Below are positions 23,269-46,577 of a DNA stretch of 48,381 nt, in pieces. Positions within the stretch are counted from its first letter, which is position 1. Each line of letters begins with the position of its first letter. The DNA comes from Chara braunii (lineage: Eukaryota > Streptophyta > Charophyceae > Charales > Characeae), in contig BFEA01000048.1 of the NCBI GenBank assembly GCA_003427395.1, positions 4,319,284-4,367,664 on the forward strand. The letters are read 5' to 3'. Both the position numbers and the translations under genes were made by a program. The notes beneath the pieces are model-generated. The model made no database searches. It was not told the origin of the DNA and worked only from the letters and a program-made list of their open reading frames with translations.

Positions 23269-25169
23269 CCGTTGGCACATGTGATTTGAATCAAGGCCAC
23301 CTTTGTTATTATTAATTTTTTTGTGGCTTGCGGTACGAGAGGTGTTGGTGTTTGAAACGATCCGGTGCTGCATTTGATGCGGTTTGGACTTGCGATGGCA
23401 TTTGGGGACAGTCTTGGAAGATTGTGATGCAGTTGATAACTATGTAGGGCATTGCGACTTCGTGAAACTTATCGATGACAACGCCCTCTTTGAGGGTTAT
23501 CTCATCGAGTCTTTTCAGTGGACTGCACCCTTGCTCATTCGGACATTGAAAAAAGAAGCGAATATCGTTCAATGGAACAACCACAATTTATGGAGTTGTG
23601 GCCTCATATTTTCATCTTCGACGATGATCATGTTTCAAATTTGATTGAAATACTACCCGACTTTCTTGAGTGAACCTGACCAAACTTCACTCAAGGCCAG
23701 TCAGTTAAATGACTCAGATTTTCCTTCACAACTGTGTGAACCCGCACTTTGCTTGACCCTTGTTTGTTTTGAATTCTCAAAAGAAAGAAAGTTGTGTACG
23801 TCATGCATGTGAGCGGAAAAATCAGATTTGTGTATGTGGTTGCATTATTTTCTTTGAACTTAGTATTGCTTTGAGTGTACGTAGGTAGAAGGATGCTTGC
23901 AAATAAAATTGATTATACTTATTTGAGAAAAAGAAAACAAAATTCCTTTTACTTTTCAACTGCATGCTTATTAAAAATACTTGTTCTGAAAAATATTCAG
24001 TGGATGTTATAAAACGAATTCGATTGAAAAAAAGCAGATACAATCAAACAAACTTGTTTTTTTCTCTCCTAGGATTGACCCGTTCTATCCCGAATGACCT
24101 TATTTACCTGTACTTGTCCAAATGATTCTCATTTCTCCTCTGACTTTCTTCGTCCAAGCTAATTGCGATAGATGCTTTCTCTCTTTTAAGGAAGCATCTG
24201 AGCGAGGGTTCGTTGCTTTAGGAGCCGACCCTGTTATAGACGCAAAATGGACTGTTCAATTGACGGGTACTTGCTGATTCGGTGGACACGGCCCAACTTC
24301 TGAGATCCGAGCTTTGTGCTCGGGCGAGGAGAAGTACCCCAGAGCACTTCCTAGAGGGAGAGACATGCAACACTTCAAGCAGTGCACCTGATTAAGAATC
24401 ATCCGCCAAACAGTCTGTCATCCAAAAAAGATTGAAAGTGTATGAAGACAAATGTGTACGTGCCTAATTTTATGCCGACGGTATGATGGAATAAACGACT
24501 TTGACAGCGCATTTCATCAAGTCAAAACTGAGGCAGTCTATTACCTCTGCATCAATATTATTGTCGGTAGTCAACTTGTTGGCGGTTGTTTGATTGTTTT
24601 GCGGTGTTCCACACGGTCGGATTGTATTTCGATCTTATATTATTAAAGGTATCTAATGATGATTTTAATCCTTTAATGAATTGTTGTTTCTCGCTTGGTT
24701 AAAACCGTCATAGACGACCTGCGTTTGCTTCGTACTTAGGAACTCAGCGCCCTAGGGGACGAACGACTTTCGGGTCCACTTGGCATTTAACCAAGCGTAT
24801 TTATACTACAACGAATGAGCAAACGCACTCAGCTGATCTACCTTTGCGATTGCATTTAAAAACTTTCGCTTGTGGGTCAGTAGCTCAGGACGGATATACC
24901 CCTAAGGGTGGTGACAACCCCTTTTTGCCTCGCAGAAACCTATCCTGTCGTAGGGAACCGCGGGATGTGCAATTGATGCACCCGGCTAGAGCGGCGAAAG
25001 GACGATGAGATCACTTCCGCCTCGACGGTTCGCGGGGTTATTTTGCGTCGTTCCCGAGTTATCTATGATTTTGGTTCTTACTCCTGCGTGACATGGCCGG
25101 GAGGGCTTCCGCGCTTTGCAAAAAAGCGGAAACCGATGCGAGCGACACCTTGAGGCCTCCACCACCCAA

Positions 25170-25960
25170 CACCGAATCCAGCAATCGTGTCTTCAATTGC
25201 TCTAAGTTTCCCTCCTCTTCCCCCATCCCGACCTAGCACACCACCCAAAATAAATTCTACCCTTCAAAGTTTTAATGCCGAATCCTCGAGCCCCGTTGTA
25301 TTTTGCAATTAAAAAAAATGAAGTACAAAAATCATTATTTTTTTTGCGCATTCGGTTTTCCGATTGACCCACCTGGGCTGCTCAACCAGCCAGTTGCAGG
25401 CCCAACCCTACCACAAACACAATTAGGTGAAACATCACCGAATTCAAAGATGAGGCCGGATTTGGGGACATCTCAGTGGGTGCAAAATTGCTTCACTACC
25501 TAAAAAGGAAAAAAAAAAATTGACCCCCTTTTGGTGTCGGCAGGGGAATTAGCGAGGAGGTAAAACCGACTTGAAAAGGCGTGCGATGGGGAAGTGGCAA
25601 GGAAGTGATCTGGGTTACACAGCCATGATGAATGTTCCTGCAGGGCAAAAAGAGTGAGATGAAGGTCTTGGGAATAAGATGGCGATGAAAGAGTGGAAAA
25701 CTTGCGGGGTGGAGGGGCAAGTGATATCATCAGGTTTTCTTTAATACACGAGTATACTCACAACCCTGATCCCTGTCGTCATGGTAGCATTTGGATGATG
25801 ATGACCTATAATCTTTCGATCTCCTGGAGGCGGCGGCAGATTCCATTTCTTGACGCTAACCAGCAGAAAACAGCAAGATATTTTATCGTAAGCCCCGCGA
25901 CGCAAATGGCGTGGACCTTCCGACAGTCCTGGGGTCAGGAAGAATTTGATACTTTGGGTG
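25170..25960. other. Unassigned, with a possible core fragment
   Basis: No gene recognised. AACATCACCGAATTC near 25430 resembles the shared transposon core in reverse, but no termini are visible. Confidence 0.3.
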
Positions 25961-25969
25961 ACAACCCTT

Positions 25970-26318
25970 TCTTACCTGGCAGGATGCCGAAAAATAAGCA
26001 TCCCGCCTGACAATGTTCATGCAGTAATTATATTCTACCATGATGAGAGGATGCACGTTGTCCATTCCTTTGCACATTGCTCTGTGGATAACTTGCCGAG
26101 TGTCCTTTGAAATGTAAGAGCCAACGCAGTCCTTGGCTATGGAAGCGACTCAATTAGCAAAGTCAGCAGCCATAGCCTTCCCCCGAGCAGTTTGTCCCCT
26201 GTGCAAGCGCGAAGTGAGCCTTCCACCCTTCACGAAGGCCTCTACCATCACAAGGTCCCTAGCTGAGTGCGGTCCCAGATAGGCCTGCATGCATTTCATC
26301 AGTTCCGAGCCTTATCGT
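25970..26318 (-). pseudogene. Unidentified open frame broken by one TGA
   Basis: On the minus strand a frame of about 110 codons runs from a TAA at about 26318 toward 25970. It contains LVMVEAFVKGGRLTSRL, one internal TGA, then RQVIHRAMCKGMDNVHPLI and YNYCMNIVRRDAYFSASC. A GTAAGA donor-like site follows at about 25970. The composition looks protein-like, but I do not recognise the family. It may be a broken transposon ORF or an exon. Confidence 0.35.
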
Positions 26319-26357
26319 GTATGCATTCTGTTAATTCCCAGTTCGGTTTTAGGGCAT

Positions 26358-26437
26358 ACTCACACTAGCACCATCTTAACTGTAACTGACCACATCGTAC
26401 TCACAGTAGCACTATCTTAATGTAACTGACCGCTATT
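26358..26437 (+). repeat. Two-copy short tandem repeat
   Basis: A 40-base unit (TACTCACACTAGCACCATC..TGTAACTGACC) occurs twice with small changes. Confidence 0.7.
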
Positions 26438-26439
26438 AC

Positions 26440-27510
26440 ATCCAGACCAGGATAAATACATTCCTGAAAGAAGTAAAAGAAGTCAGAGTATGAGTATGCC
26501 CTTACTCAGTTATTGTTTCCAGTTGCTGCATATTTCGTTAGAGCCAATACAGTCATTCTTCGTCCCAATAATTTTTGCCCTTCGGCTAAATGGTGTTTTT
26601 GAGAACTCTGCCTGAACACTGAACAGGCACAGGTCTGTCTTGCTTCGACCTGCCACCAGATGCCGTTTCACATTTTGTTCTTAGTTTGTCTGTTTGTTGC
26701 CGGGTGCGTTCGCAATTTCTTGCTGCTCACATGACAAGGTAGGGCCCTGGAACTCCAATGGATGCAGGCAACACGTTTTTGGCCTGCGTTTTTTTTTTTT
26801 TTTTTGAGAGGGTCTCCATCTATTGGTGGGGAGCATCACCTGCTGGAAAACGGGTCCAGCGTCCCTTATACAAAATGAGTCAGGATGATATCAGGAAACC
26901 TGAATGAGAAAATGCCTGCCATGGCCAGGGGCCTCGTTTTTTTAGCCTGGCCACATGGCTACCATCTGGATGACAAGATCCTTGGTGGTCGGATGGGCCA
27001 GATACGAGGCTGAGCAGTATAATGGCCGTCCCAACAACATATAGTAGAATGAAGCCCAATAGGAGGTAGGACGTTTTTCATTCATTTTGTGCGAGTAGCA
27101 GCCTAGCACTACCAGGCAAGAGAAGAGGTTAGCGCTGACATACCTAGTAATGGTTGGAGCTGGGGTGGAGTCCACTCCCCAGCCTAGCACCAGTGCCTCA
27201 AGGCTCTGCGCTTCGCCAGGTAGCACCATTCACTACCATTCGCGTGTGTGTTGTCATATTCGCTACACAACTCCACAAAAAAGCATGACTGTGCCAGGGC
27301 ATTTCGTTGGACTTCGAACCACAACAGTCTTCCCAGGATGCATTTGACTAAGTTTAGGTCGCACCCTGTCGCCCAGCATCAGTGATATCCCCGAGAAAAA
27401 TGGTTGACTTTACACTGACCCCACAATCCTAGCAGACTGTCGGTCCAAGCGCCTGACCAGAATTGCAGTGAGTCTGAGAAACTACTGGTAGTCTGTCACC
27501 ACCATAAGAC
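26440..27510. other. No supported gene
   Basis: Mixed sequence with a poly-T tract (about 26790-26806). A minus-strand frame at 26942-27229 has no known motif. Confidence 0.4.
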
Positions 27511-27514
27511 CCAT

Positions 27515-27516
<2 letters not shown>

Positions 27517-27585
<69 letters not shown>

Positions 27586-27852
27586 AGNNNNNNNNNNNNN
27601 NNNNNNNNNNNNNNNNNNNNNNNNNNNNNNNNNNNNNNNNNNNNNNNNNNNNNNNNNNNNNNNNNNNNNNNNNNNNNNNNNNNNNNNNNNNNNNNNNNNN
27701 NNNNNNNNNNNNNNNNNNNNNNNNNNNNNNNNNNNNNNNNNNNNNNNNNNNNNNNNNNNNNNNNNNNNNNNNNNNNNNNNNNNNNNNNNNNNNNNNNNNN
27801 NNNNNNNNNNNNNNNNNNNNNNNNNNNNNNNNNNNNNNNNNNNNNNNNNNNN

Positions 27853-27925
<73 letters not shown>
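27517..27925 (+). repeat. (TG)n - assembly gap - (GA)n
   Basis: TG repeat 27517-27583, 265 Ns (27588-27852), then GA repeat 27853-27925. The gap probably failed because of the microsatellite; its true length is unknown. Confidence 0.97.
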
Positions 27926-27926
<1 letters not shown>

Positions 27927-28044
27927 AGAACCTGTGCACCACATTCATCAGTATGGAACCTACAGCGCAAAACGTCGATCCGCTAAACAAATGAAGGATT
28001 CGAGTTTTCAACTTTTCAGTGGGAACTGCCCAATAGACTATTAT

Positions 28045-28656
28045 CTAGGTTACCAGGGCGGACATCAGATCCGACCGGACAACAGGGCCGAACGGTCCAC
28101 CCTGAGCCTTCTGAACTTGACCAAATTATTTCTCGTGTTTTAAACTTTCTTTTTGAAAATTTCTTCTTGTGGTTTCTAAGTCAGCTGAGGCGCTGCATCT
28201 GCTGCAAAGGCTGCAGGACACTCAAAAAAAAAAAAAAAAAAAAAACGCTGCAGCGGCTGCAGCGCTGATGATTTTCTGACAACGCAATCTTTAGTGATTT
28301 TTTTTTTTAACGACTTCAAATTCCATGAAATTTTACGACGGTATAGCTCACATTACAAAGAACCCATAAGAGGGGGAAAAAAGGTTCTTTAACCCAAAAT
28401 AAAAGAAACAGGGAAAATGGAAACAAAAAATATAAACATCGACTCAGAGAGCATGTATTTGACACCGCAGATGCAGCACCTGCTGCAGCAGCCGCCGTGT
28501 TTGCTGCTGCTGCATGTGCGGTGGCAGCTGCTGCCAGCTGCTGCATCTGTAGCACCTGCTGCAGCAGATGTTGCAGATCCTACACGTGTGGCAGGAGGTT
28601 CTACATGTGCTGCAGGTGCACCTGCTGCATCTGCACCACCAACGCACCCTCCACGC

Positions 28657-28688
<32 letters not shown>

Positions 28689-28879
28689 CCACACCCTACC
28701 CTCTTTCCCGATGTTTTCAATTTTTCATGCTTTTTTGCTCGAAATGAGCTGAATTTTGTCTTATGGGGTCTCTGCATGGAGCGTCCAACCCCCGCTTTTA
28801 AGTCGGGAGAAAATGAGTTGTCCAGAATCCCAGACAAGTCCCACCCAGGATGTCCTCCGTACGGACGACTAGTAACCTG
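28045..28879 (+). mobile_element. hAT-like relative with CTGCAG-rich ends
   Basis: The left end TAGGTTACCAGGGCGGACAT and the right end, reverse-complemented, CAGGTTACTAG with GGACATCC, form the terminal repeats. Both flanks of the poly-A tract (28226-28245) and the stretch 28466-28640 are packed with CTGCTGCAG/GCTGCAGC words. Between them, CAATCTTTAGTGATTTTTT, CATGAAATTTTACGA and TTTGACACCGCAG follow the order of the secondary internal motif of 13687-14397. No clear target duplication was found. Confidence 0.6.
28658..28687 (+). repeat. Poly-C tract
   Basis: Thirty C residues; length likely unreliable. Confidence 0.9.
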
Positions 28880-29590
28880 GCATATTCTGAATTATACTCT
28901 CCAAGGAAAGGAGCTGAAAATCCACACAAGGGTTTCCTTCATGGGTACTTCAATGAAGGAGGGGTAGGTCAACAGCATAACGACTTCAGCAATCACCCTT
29001 GGCAAAGGCAAGCACTAGGAATTGACGCATGCCGCACATTGGGACATGATCTTGAGATACAAACAGCAGATCTTGATGGGTTGTGCAGCGTGCTTTTATG
29101 TCCCTCTGGAAGTTGTGCAGTGTGCTTCTATGTCCCTCCAAATGTGTGCATGCAGTTCAGTTCACGGCAGAAGATGTCGCCATCCACGTGGCAAAAATGC
29201 AATAAGCATGTATGACATGCGCATCACATCGTAAGCCAGGCATATGTACTCACATGAAACATGCATGGACATGGATGATAAGCAAAGACATTACAAAGCA
29301 TTCTAATACGTTGACATGAGATAAAGATCGCCCGAACTGTGTTACTGCATCACATTGCATTTCCCATAAATCATAGTCTCTAAGGGATCCTCTTGCTAAT
29401 ATTTATCAAATCAACACAGGACTTCCCTTGGGATTGATCCATCCAAGTCAAGTCTTATTTTATTAGTGGCCATGATTGGAGCTATAGTACTTACCATGCG
29501 AATCTATGTTGTTCTTCATTCTAAGCCGCATCAAAAAACGCAGTTACGAATCAAAAAATTAAACAAAACGTAAGTTAATTGGAAAAACAG
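28880..29590. other. No supported gene; small tandem repeat
   Basis: A 34-base unit with GTTGTGCAG.GTGCTT.TATG occurs twice at about 29080-29145. Nothing else seen. Confidence 0.45.
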
Positions 29591-29600
29591 AAAGTTTTGA

Positions 29601-29681
<81 letters not shown>
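29601..29681 (+). repeat. (CT)n(CA)n microsatellite
   Basis: CT units then CA units, about 80 bases. Confidence 0.95.
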
Positions 29682-29684
<3 letters not shown>

Positions 29685-29704
29685 GCCACACACACAAACA
29701 CACT

Positions 29705-29784
29705 GTCCTTTGGGACATCCGTTAGAATTGGAACGATTCATAGGACTGACAGAGGATTAGCATGGCCCCAGCGTGGGGATGGTT
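29705..29784 (+). pseudogene. U6 snRNA pseudogene
   Basis: The sequence has the U6 5' hairpin (GTCCTTTGGGACATCC), TTAGAATTGGAACGAT, then about 15 inserted bases, ACAGAGGATTAGCATGGCCC, and loses similarity after GGGGATG. The ACAGAGA box is altered in its last base and the 3' domain is gone. No plant U6 upstream element (USE/TATA) is visible because a CA repeat lies directly upstream. It is a retroposed fragment, not a working gene. Confidence 0.85.
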
Positions 29785-30720
29785 AAAAACAAGAAAGTAC
29801 AAGAAAGTTTAACACAGTTAAAGTTGTACACAGTTAAGAATGACACAATTGAAAGAAAAAAAAGGGACAGTTCGATGCACGCACCAGACAAAGAGAAAAG
29901 GCAAGTCGGTGACAAGAATCAATGCCTCCCTTATTCATCTGTTACCATTGCGGGCTGGAAAGCGCAACAGGTTGTTGATGCATGTCATTGCTCGAAAACA
30001 TAACGAGCAGGCAGCTGCATCCTGGGCGAGTCTTCGCATAGTTTGCATGTAAGGGAGTTTTCAGTCTACTATAGGATTTGCAAGGTGGGTAGCATTACTT
30101 AAAACTCAGGCATATGACCTACCGCACTATCTCCAAGTGAAATTATGTAAATTATATCCTGACCTGCAAGGTGGATAGCATAACTTAAAACTCATGCATG
30201 TCTTACTTACGCTCTGTCTATGGATCCTAACGTAACCTACTCGAATGTCCTATACCGACCCTAATATTATCGACTACTCTAACATCATATGGACTGCACT
30301 TTGCCAAAAACATTGAGCAGATACATTGTGGAAGGACATAACAGTAAATTGCATGCATTAAGAAAATTACAGCAAGTTACATAAAGAAGAATTACAGGTA
30401 GGTAGGTTGGGAGGGAGTCCTATAGGATTAGGGGGGCTCTACCACATGGCCAAGTGCCAAAGGTGACTCTCATATGTCTGTAATCCAGCCTCTACAACAA
30501 CCTGGGCTTTTATGAAAAAAAAATGGGATACTGAATCATCCTTCGTTTTCTCCAAAAAGAGGATATTTATTTTCTCATTTTCATTATTTCATTTATTAAA
30601 TTTATTTTATTTTATTTTATTTATTACAGACTGGATCCCAAGAATATAGATTGGAGCCTCAGCCTAACCCAGCTGCCAGAAGCAGTGTCTAGTAGTCACG
30701 TGCTGACGCCCTTTCTTTTT
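29785..30720. other. No supported gene; short spaced repeat
   Basis: TGCAAGGTGG.TAGCAT.ACTTAAAACTCA occurs twice about 90 bases apart (30078 and 30167). (TTTA)n-rich stretch near 30590. Confidence 0.45.
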
Positions 30721-30738
30721 TTGGAACGGGGTGACGAG

Positions 30739-30957
30739 TGCACAGTCACGATTTCAGTTTCAAATCCAGTTCAGGCATCCCTCAAATACAACACATCCCC
30801 ACCCGACACTTTTCACAATTTCTTTTTTTCGGGGGTAACTAGGGCGGGGATGTGTTGTATTTGAGGGATACATTCACAATTTTCCTCGGTTTGACACAAC
30901 ATCTGCGAACTCGTGACTGAAACGCATTTTTAAAATGAGACTGTGACAGCGCCCTAG
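30739..30957 (-). mobile_element. Short inverted-repeat element, CTAGGGCGCAGTCAC family
   Basis: Reverse-oriented relative of 44708-44895. The right end reversed is CTAGGGCGCTGTCACAG; the left end keeps GCACAGTCACGATTTCAGTT. Inside, a perfect 23-base inverted repeat (30778-30800 and 30846-30868, containing CTCAAATACAACACATCCCC) encloses a 45-base loop. Confidence 0.7.
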
Positions 30958-31679
30958 TTTTTCCTCCCCCTTAGTGTGGACATATGTGTGTTGCATGTAA
31001 AAATATACGTCCGAGAAATGGCTATACATCACTATAGATAACATACGCTTGCATCCAGGCAACGCCTGCACAAGGTAGACTTCTGAGGAAGATAGCATGC
31101 CCTAAGAGTGCACGCGTCGACAGACGAAAGCAGGGGGCACCGGCTCAGAAAAATGTCCCACACAATTTAGAGACAGAACAGAGACCGGAGAAAAAAATGA
31201 GCGATGGAATCATAGTTGATGGTCAGAGAACAGAATGGTTGATATCGAGAGAGGGGACACATAGGGTGAATTATTGGGAGATGCAGGGAGGGGGATGCTG
31301 TTTGACAGAGAGACTGCAAAAAGACTTGGCAAGGACAGGGGCAAAAGACAGATTTGAATGCAGGAGAGGATGTGTGAAACCCACCACTCCTTCCTCTGGA
31401 TCTGCCCCTCGCCTGATGATTTTGGGAAGGGGGATAATTTTGTCGGTTTAGTATCATCTGGTACACATCATGACCAGAGTACCGACTTCGGTCGCCACTC
31501 TCGGAAAACGGAGGCCCTCTTCCTATATATAGTGGTGGTTAAGTATCATCTTGCACATCATGACCACAAACTTCACAGTCCAGTAAATAATACCAAAATT
31601 ACTTAATACTCGCAAAGTGTGTGATTATTAATGTCCCAAAAAGCAAAAAGTCGATACTTGCAGTGAATAATCATGCTGA
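30958..31679. other. No supported gene
   Basis: Purine-rich sequence with a decayed two-copy repeat (GTATCATCT.G.ACATCATGACCA at 31451 and 31542). No coding signal. Confidence 0.4.
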
Positions 31680-31870
31680 CAAAGAGAATGGTTCGTGTTC
31701 CTTCGTAGAACAGACATTCTCCGAGTTCACGCCAAAAGACTTCAGCGATAGCCTTGCTGAAGAATGCATCTGTAAACACTTGGCTTCGGCATACTAGCCC
31801 ACTAAAGAGTGCTGGCCCTCGTAGACGGGGCCAGCTATGGCGCCGCCATTGAGGCTTGCGGCCAGAATCA
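31680..31870 (-). pseudogene. Possible Ty1/copia RNase H scrap
   Basis: On the minus strand YEGQHSLVG*YAEAKCL in one frame and FFSKAIAEVFWRELGE in another resemble the copia RNase H order (RQ..VA.S..EAEY, then EA.WLR.LL.ELG), needing a frameshift and one stop. It is short and degraded, so this is tentative. Confidence 0.3.
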
Positions 31871-31899
31871 GACTTGACAGCATAGGCTTGGGTGGAGTA

Positions 31900-32654
31900 G
31901 AGTTTCAGCCATAAAGGTGGGCTGCTTCAGCCCCTCTTTCCCCCTCCCCTCCCCGCCCCCCCCCCAAAGCCCCCCCCGCAAAAAAAAGGTGCAATCTCTG
32001 GACTTAGGGCCCTGACATTGTACATTTCTTTTGAATGATGCTCATGCCGCTTCCCCATAAATGCTTTTTGGTTGTCGACCTCAGAATGGAGTAGAAATTG
32101 CTTTTTGGTTGTCGACCTCAGAATCGTCTTCCCTCATAAATGACGGAGGTTGAAGCACAAGCAGGTGTGACAATAGAAGAGAGATGTCGTTGGCAAGGAG
32201 GCAGAAGAGCAGTAAAGGGGGGCGCAAGAGCGAAAGCAAGGTCCACTTTCGCCCCTGTGCCTGATCACTTCAAAATTTGCATTTGTGCTATACAACTTCT
32301 TCATTGATCAATGCAATGCGCATGCAGACAAACATGGGAAGAACTGTGCACTAGTAAGGGGAGGATGGATAGGAGAGAGTGAATGGAAGAATAAAAGAGG
32401 CAGGCACTTACCTAGGTAGGGGGAAGAGGGAGGAGAAGGAGAGGAAGTGGAGACGGTGGGCCTCTTCCTCGCGTAGGGGAGAGGAGGAGGCCGAGGAGAG
32501 AAAGTGTAGAGGACATCGCAACAAGCTGCTGCTACATCAAACCGTTAAAAAAGAATTTTCCTCTCCAGTTGATTATTTCCCAAGGAGAAGCTCCCATTTC
32601 CTTATCTGACAACACACAGGAGAAAAAGACAGAGACGGGTCAGAATTCAACCCC

Positions 32655-32660
<6 letters not shown>
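31900..32660. other. Spacer with a 25-base tandem repeat
   Basis: GCTTTTTGGTTGTCGACCTC occurs at 32063 and 32100. C-rich stretch near 31940-31978. No gene seen. Confidence 0.5.
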
Positions 32661-32725
<65 letters not shown>

Positions 32726-32744
32726 ACCCCCCCCCCCCCCCCCC

Positions 32745-32784
<40 letters not shown>

Positions 32785-32790
32785 CCCCCC
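32661..32790 (+). repeat. 130-base poly-C tract
   Basis: Nearly pure C with A at two places and G near the end. The complementary strand is a long G run that could form G-quadruplexes. Assembly length is doubtful. Confidence 0.95.
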
Positions 32791-32968
32791 TTCTAACACT
32801 ACCAAGGGACAAAACAAAAGACCCGCCCCCACATATCCACGAAGGGTCACAACTGCATCAGGTGCAAAGCACTTCACTCCCCTTCCACGCGATCAGACTG
32901 CTGCTGATCTTTACACAGGAGGAAGCTAACAAGACGCCCACCTGCATGCAAAAGGCCGAAGCGCTTAC

Positions 32969-33175
32969 GTGAGCACCGATGCCATTGCGACCGAACCAGC
33001 TGCCGACCGCCAGTCCAGACTGGTCCTGCTCGCTGCCGACTTCCAGTTTGTCCAAACCTGAGAGGAGCAGCTGTATGACATACTGCTTTCTGCTACGGGG
33101 AGACTTCTCTAAGCTCTCTCTTATGTCAACTGGTTCGCTAACCACTAATACAGACCACAACAAACAGACTGCTAG
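32969..33175 (-). CDS. Candidate exon of an unidentified protein
   Basis: Exactly 69 codons are open between a good acceptor (CGTTTGCAG) and a consensus donor (GTAAGC), in phase 0 at both ends. The translation contains a hydrophobic start (LAVCLLWSVLVV), then EPVDIRESLEKSPRSRKQY, VIQLLLSGLDKLEVGSEQD and GSWFGRNGIGAH. Codon use looks normal and there is no repeat signature. I do not recognise the family. It lies about 1.1 kb downstream of the VPS35 stop on the same strand, so it would belong to the next gene, but I found no partner exon in the window. Confidence 0.45.
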
Positions 33176-33512
33176 CTGCAAACGCAATGAATGAAACATC
33201 ACTTCGTGCATCTCAACCAGTGATATGCCTTCAGCTAGAGACCGAAAAGGATCACCAGACGCACTTCGCAAGCTCACGCAGTTATCTAAAAGTCATTGAT
33301 TCCCAAGCAAACCCCCTCTTCACTCGACTCTATATATGCCCATGCGCATGTTTCTCCTCCCTCCTCCTCCTCTTCCATCGGTATCTGCATTCTCCATTGG
33401 GAGCACAAATTTCGTAGACAAGCAACTCCGACAACACTTTACAATATATCACCCCACTCATAACTGCTAAATTGCTAATAACAATCATTGTCACACACAC
33501 ACACACGCACAC

Positions 33513-33565
<53 letters not shown>

Positions 33566-34256
33566 ATTCCCTGGCTTAGACACATACCTCTCTCTCTCTC
33601 TCATAGATACTTTGCTGGCTCAATGGCTTCTCACCAGTGGTTTGTGACAATGGAACTTGTGCACGTTACCTGAAACAGCAGCACGATAATAAACAACCCA
33701 TCCACTCACCTCTAGATTCTCTACCCTTTATTCCCTCGCTTGCTCCAACTCCACGCTGTGTGGGCTTTTCCACCCACAACCACAAAACTGTCCATTGTGC
33801 TCCTCCTTGCCCTCGACTTTCACCAATTATGCCGTCATTCCGGCGACCTGCAGCCACTGTTCTTCACCTCAACACGTCGTGCTCCTGTCTTCATTGTCAA
33901 CCACCACAATCTTCCAACCAGAGAGTGTGCCACTCTGCTCTGCTGCTCTTCTTCGTAGCGAGCAGCCCACCTGATCCACCATTGCCATAACCGTTCCGAC
34001 TTTTGAATCCCACATTCATGGCCCTACTCTCCCAGCTGCTGGGCAGGAGAACGGTTCAAGAACCTCAACAAAGACGAACACAGACTTGAGCCTGGGCGAG
34101 TGAGCTTTCTGTTTTCGCACTACCTTCCTGGCCGACAAGACGAGCTGAGCCTTTGGCGGTTAATGTGCATACCGTATCGATTTGAGCAATAGCCAGGTGA
34201 AGGAAAGCGAAGCCAAGCAAAACCGCACCAAATCAAGGCCATTCATTGCCGTCGCG
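33176..34256 (-). other. VPS35 downstream region and probable 3' UTR
   Basis: Holds a CA microsatellite (33492-33561) and no recognised coding sequence. A minus-strand AATAAA lies at 33727-33732. Confidence 0.4.
33492..33561 (+). repeat. (CA)n microsatellite
   Basis: About 70 bases of CA with a few G substitutions. Confidence 0.95.
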
Positions 34257-46208
<11,952 letters not shown>

Positions 46209-46577
46209 CTGCATTGAATCAACCATTCACCATGGAAAAAAGGTTGATGAGTACAGAAAACAGCATCGCTGAGTCCGCTAAACGAAAGAAACAAGCTGGC
46301 ATTTTTTTCCATCTACGTTCACACGCAGTCAATGTGACTGCACGATGGACACCTGTTACTGCTAAGAAATGGATCACAGGCTCAAATCCTTCCGGAGTAA
46401 GACGAATACAACGCCGGGCTGGTAGAAATAGTTTGCACCTGCCTATTGCCACGTACCACTCAGGACTCAATAGCAGTTTCTTACACAAAAGAATGCTAAG
46501 GGAAAATTTGATTCAGACAGAATCAGACTATTTTTGCATAAATTTCGCTTGGTTTTGGTCAAAAGAAGGTAGAACTA

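Larger units (their letters stand above)
19690..25165 (+). repeat. Long diverged direct repeat, copy A (possible 3' LTR)
   Basis: Colinear with 6690-15010 (correspondences listed there). It starts about 0.8 kb after the integrase remains, the place expected for a 3' LTR in Ty3/gypsy. TATA-like sites occur at about 22075 and 24800 (TATTTATACTACAACG). A fold-back element (22862-23268) is nested here and absent from the matching site of copy B. It could instead be an unrelated large duplication. Confidence 0.65.

Noticed and set aside
27429-28143. Long open frames across the TG repeat, N gap and GA repeat
   Set aside because: They are translations of microsatellites and unknown bases.
32569-32877. 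Proline-rich and glycine-rich frames
   Set aside because: They only translate the poly-C tract and its complement.
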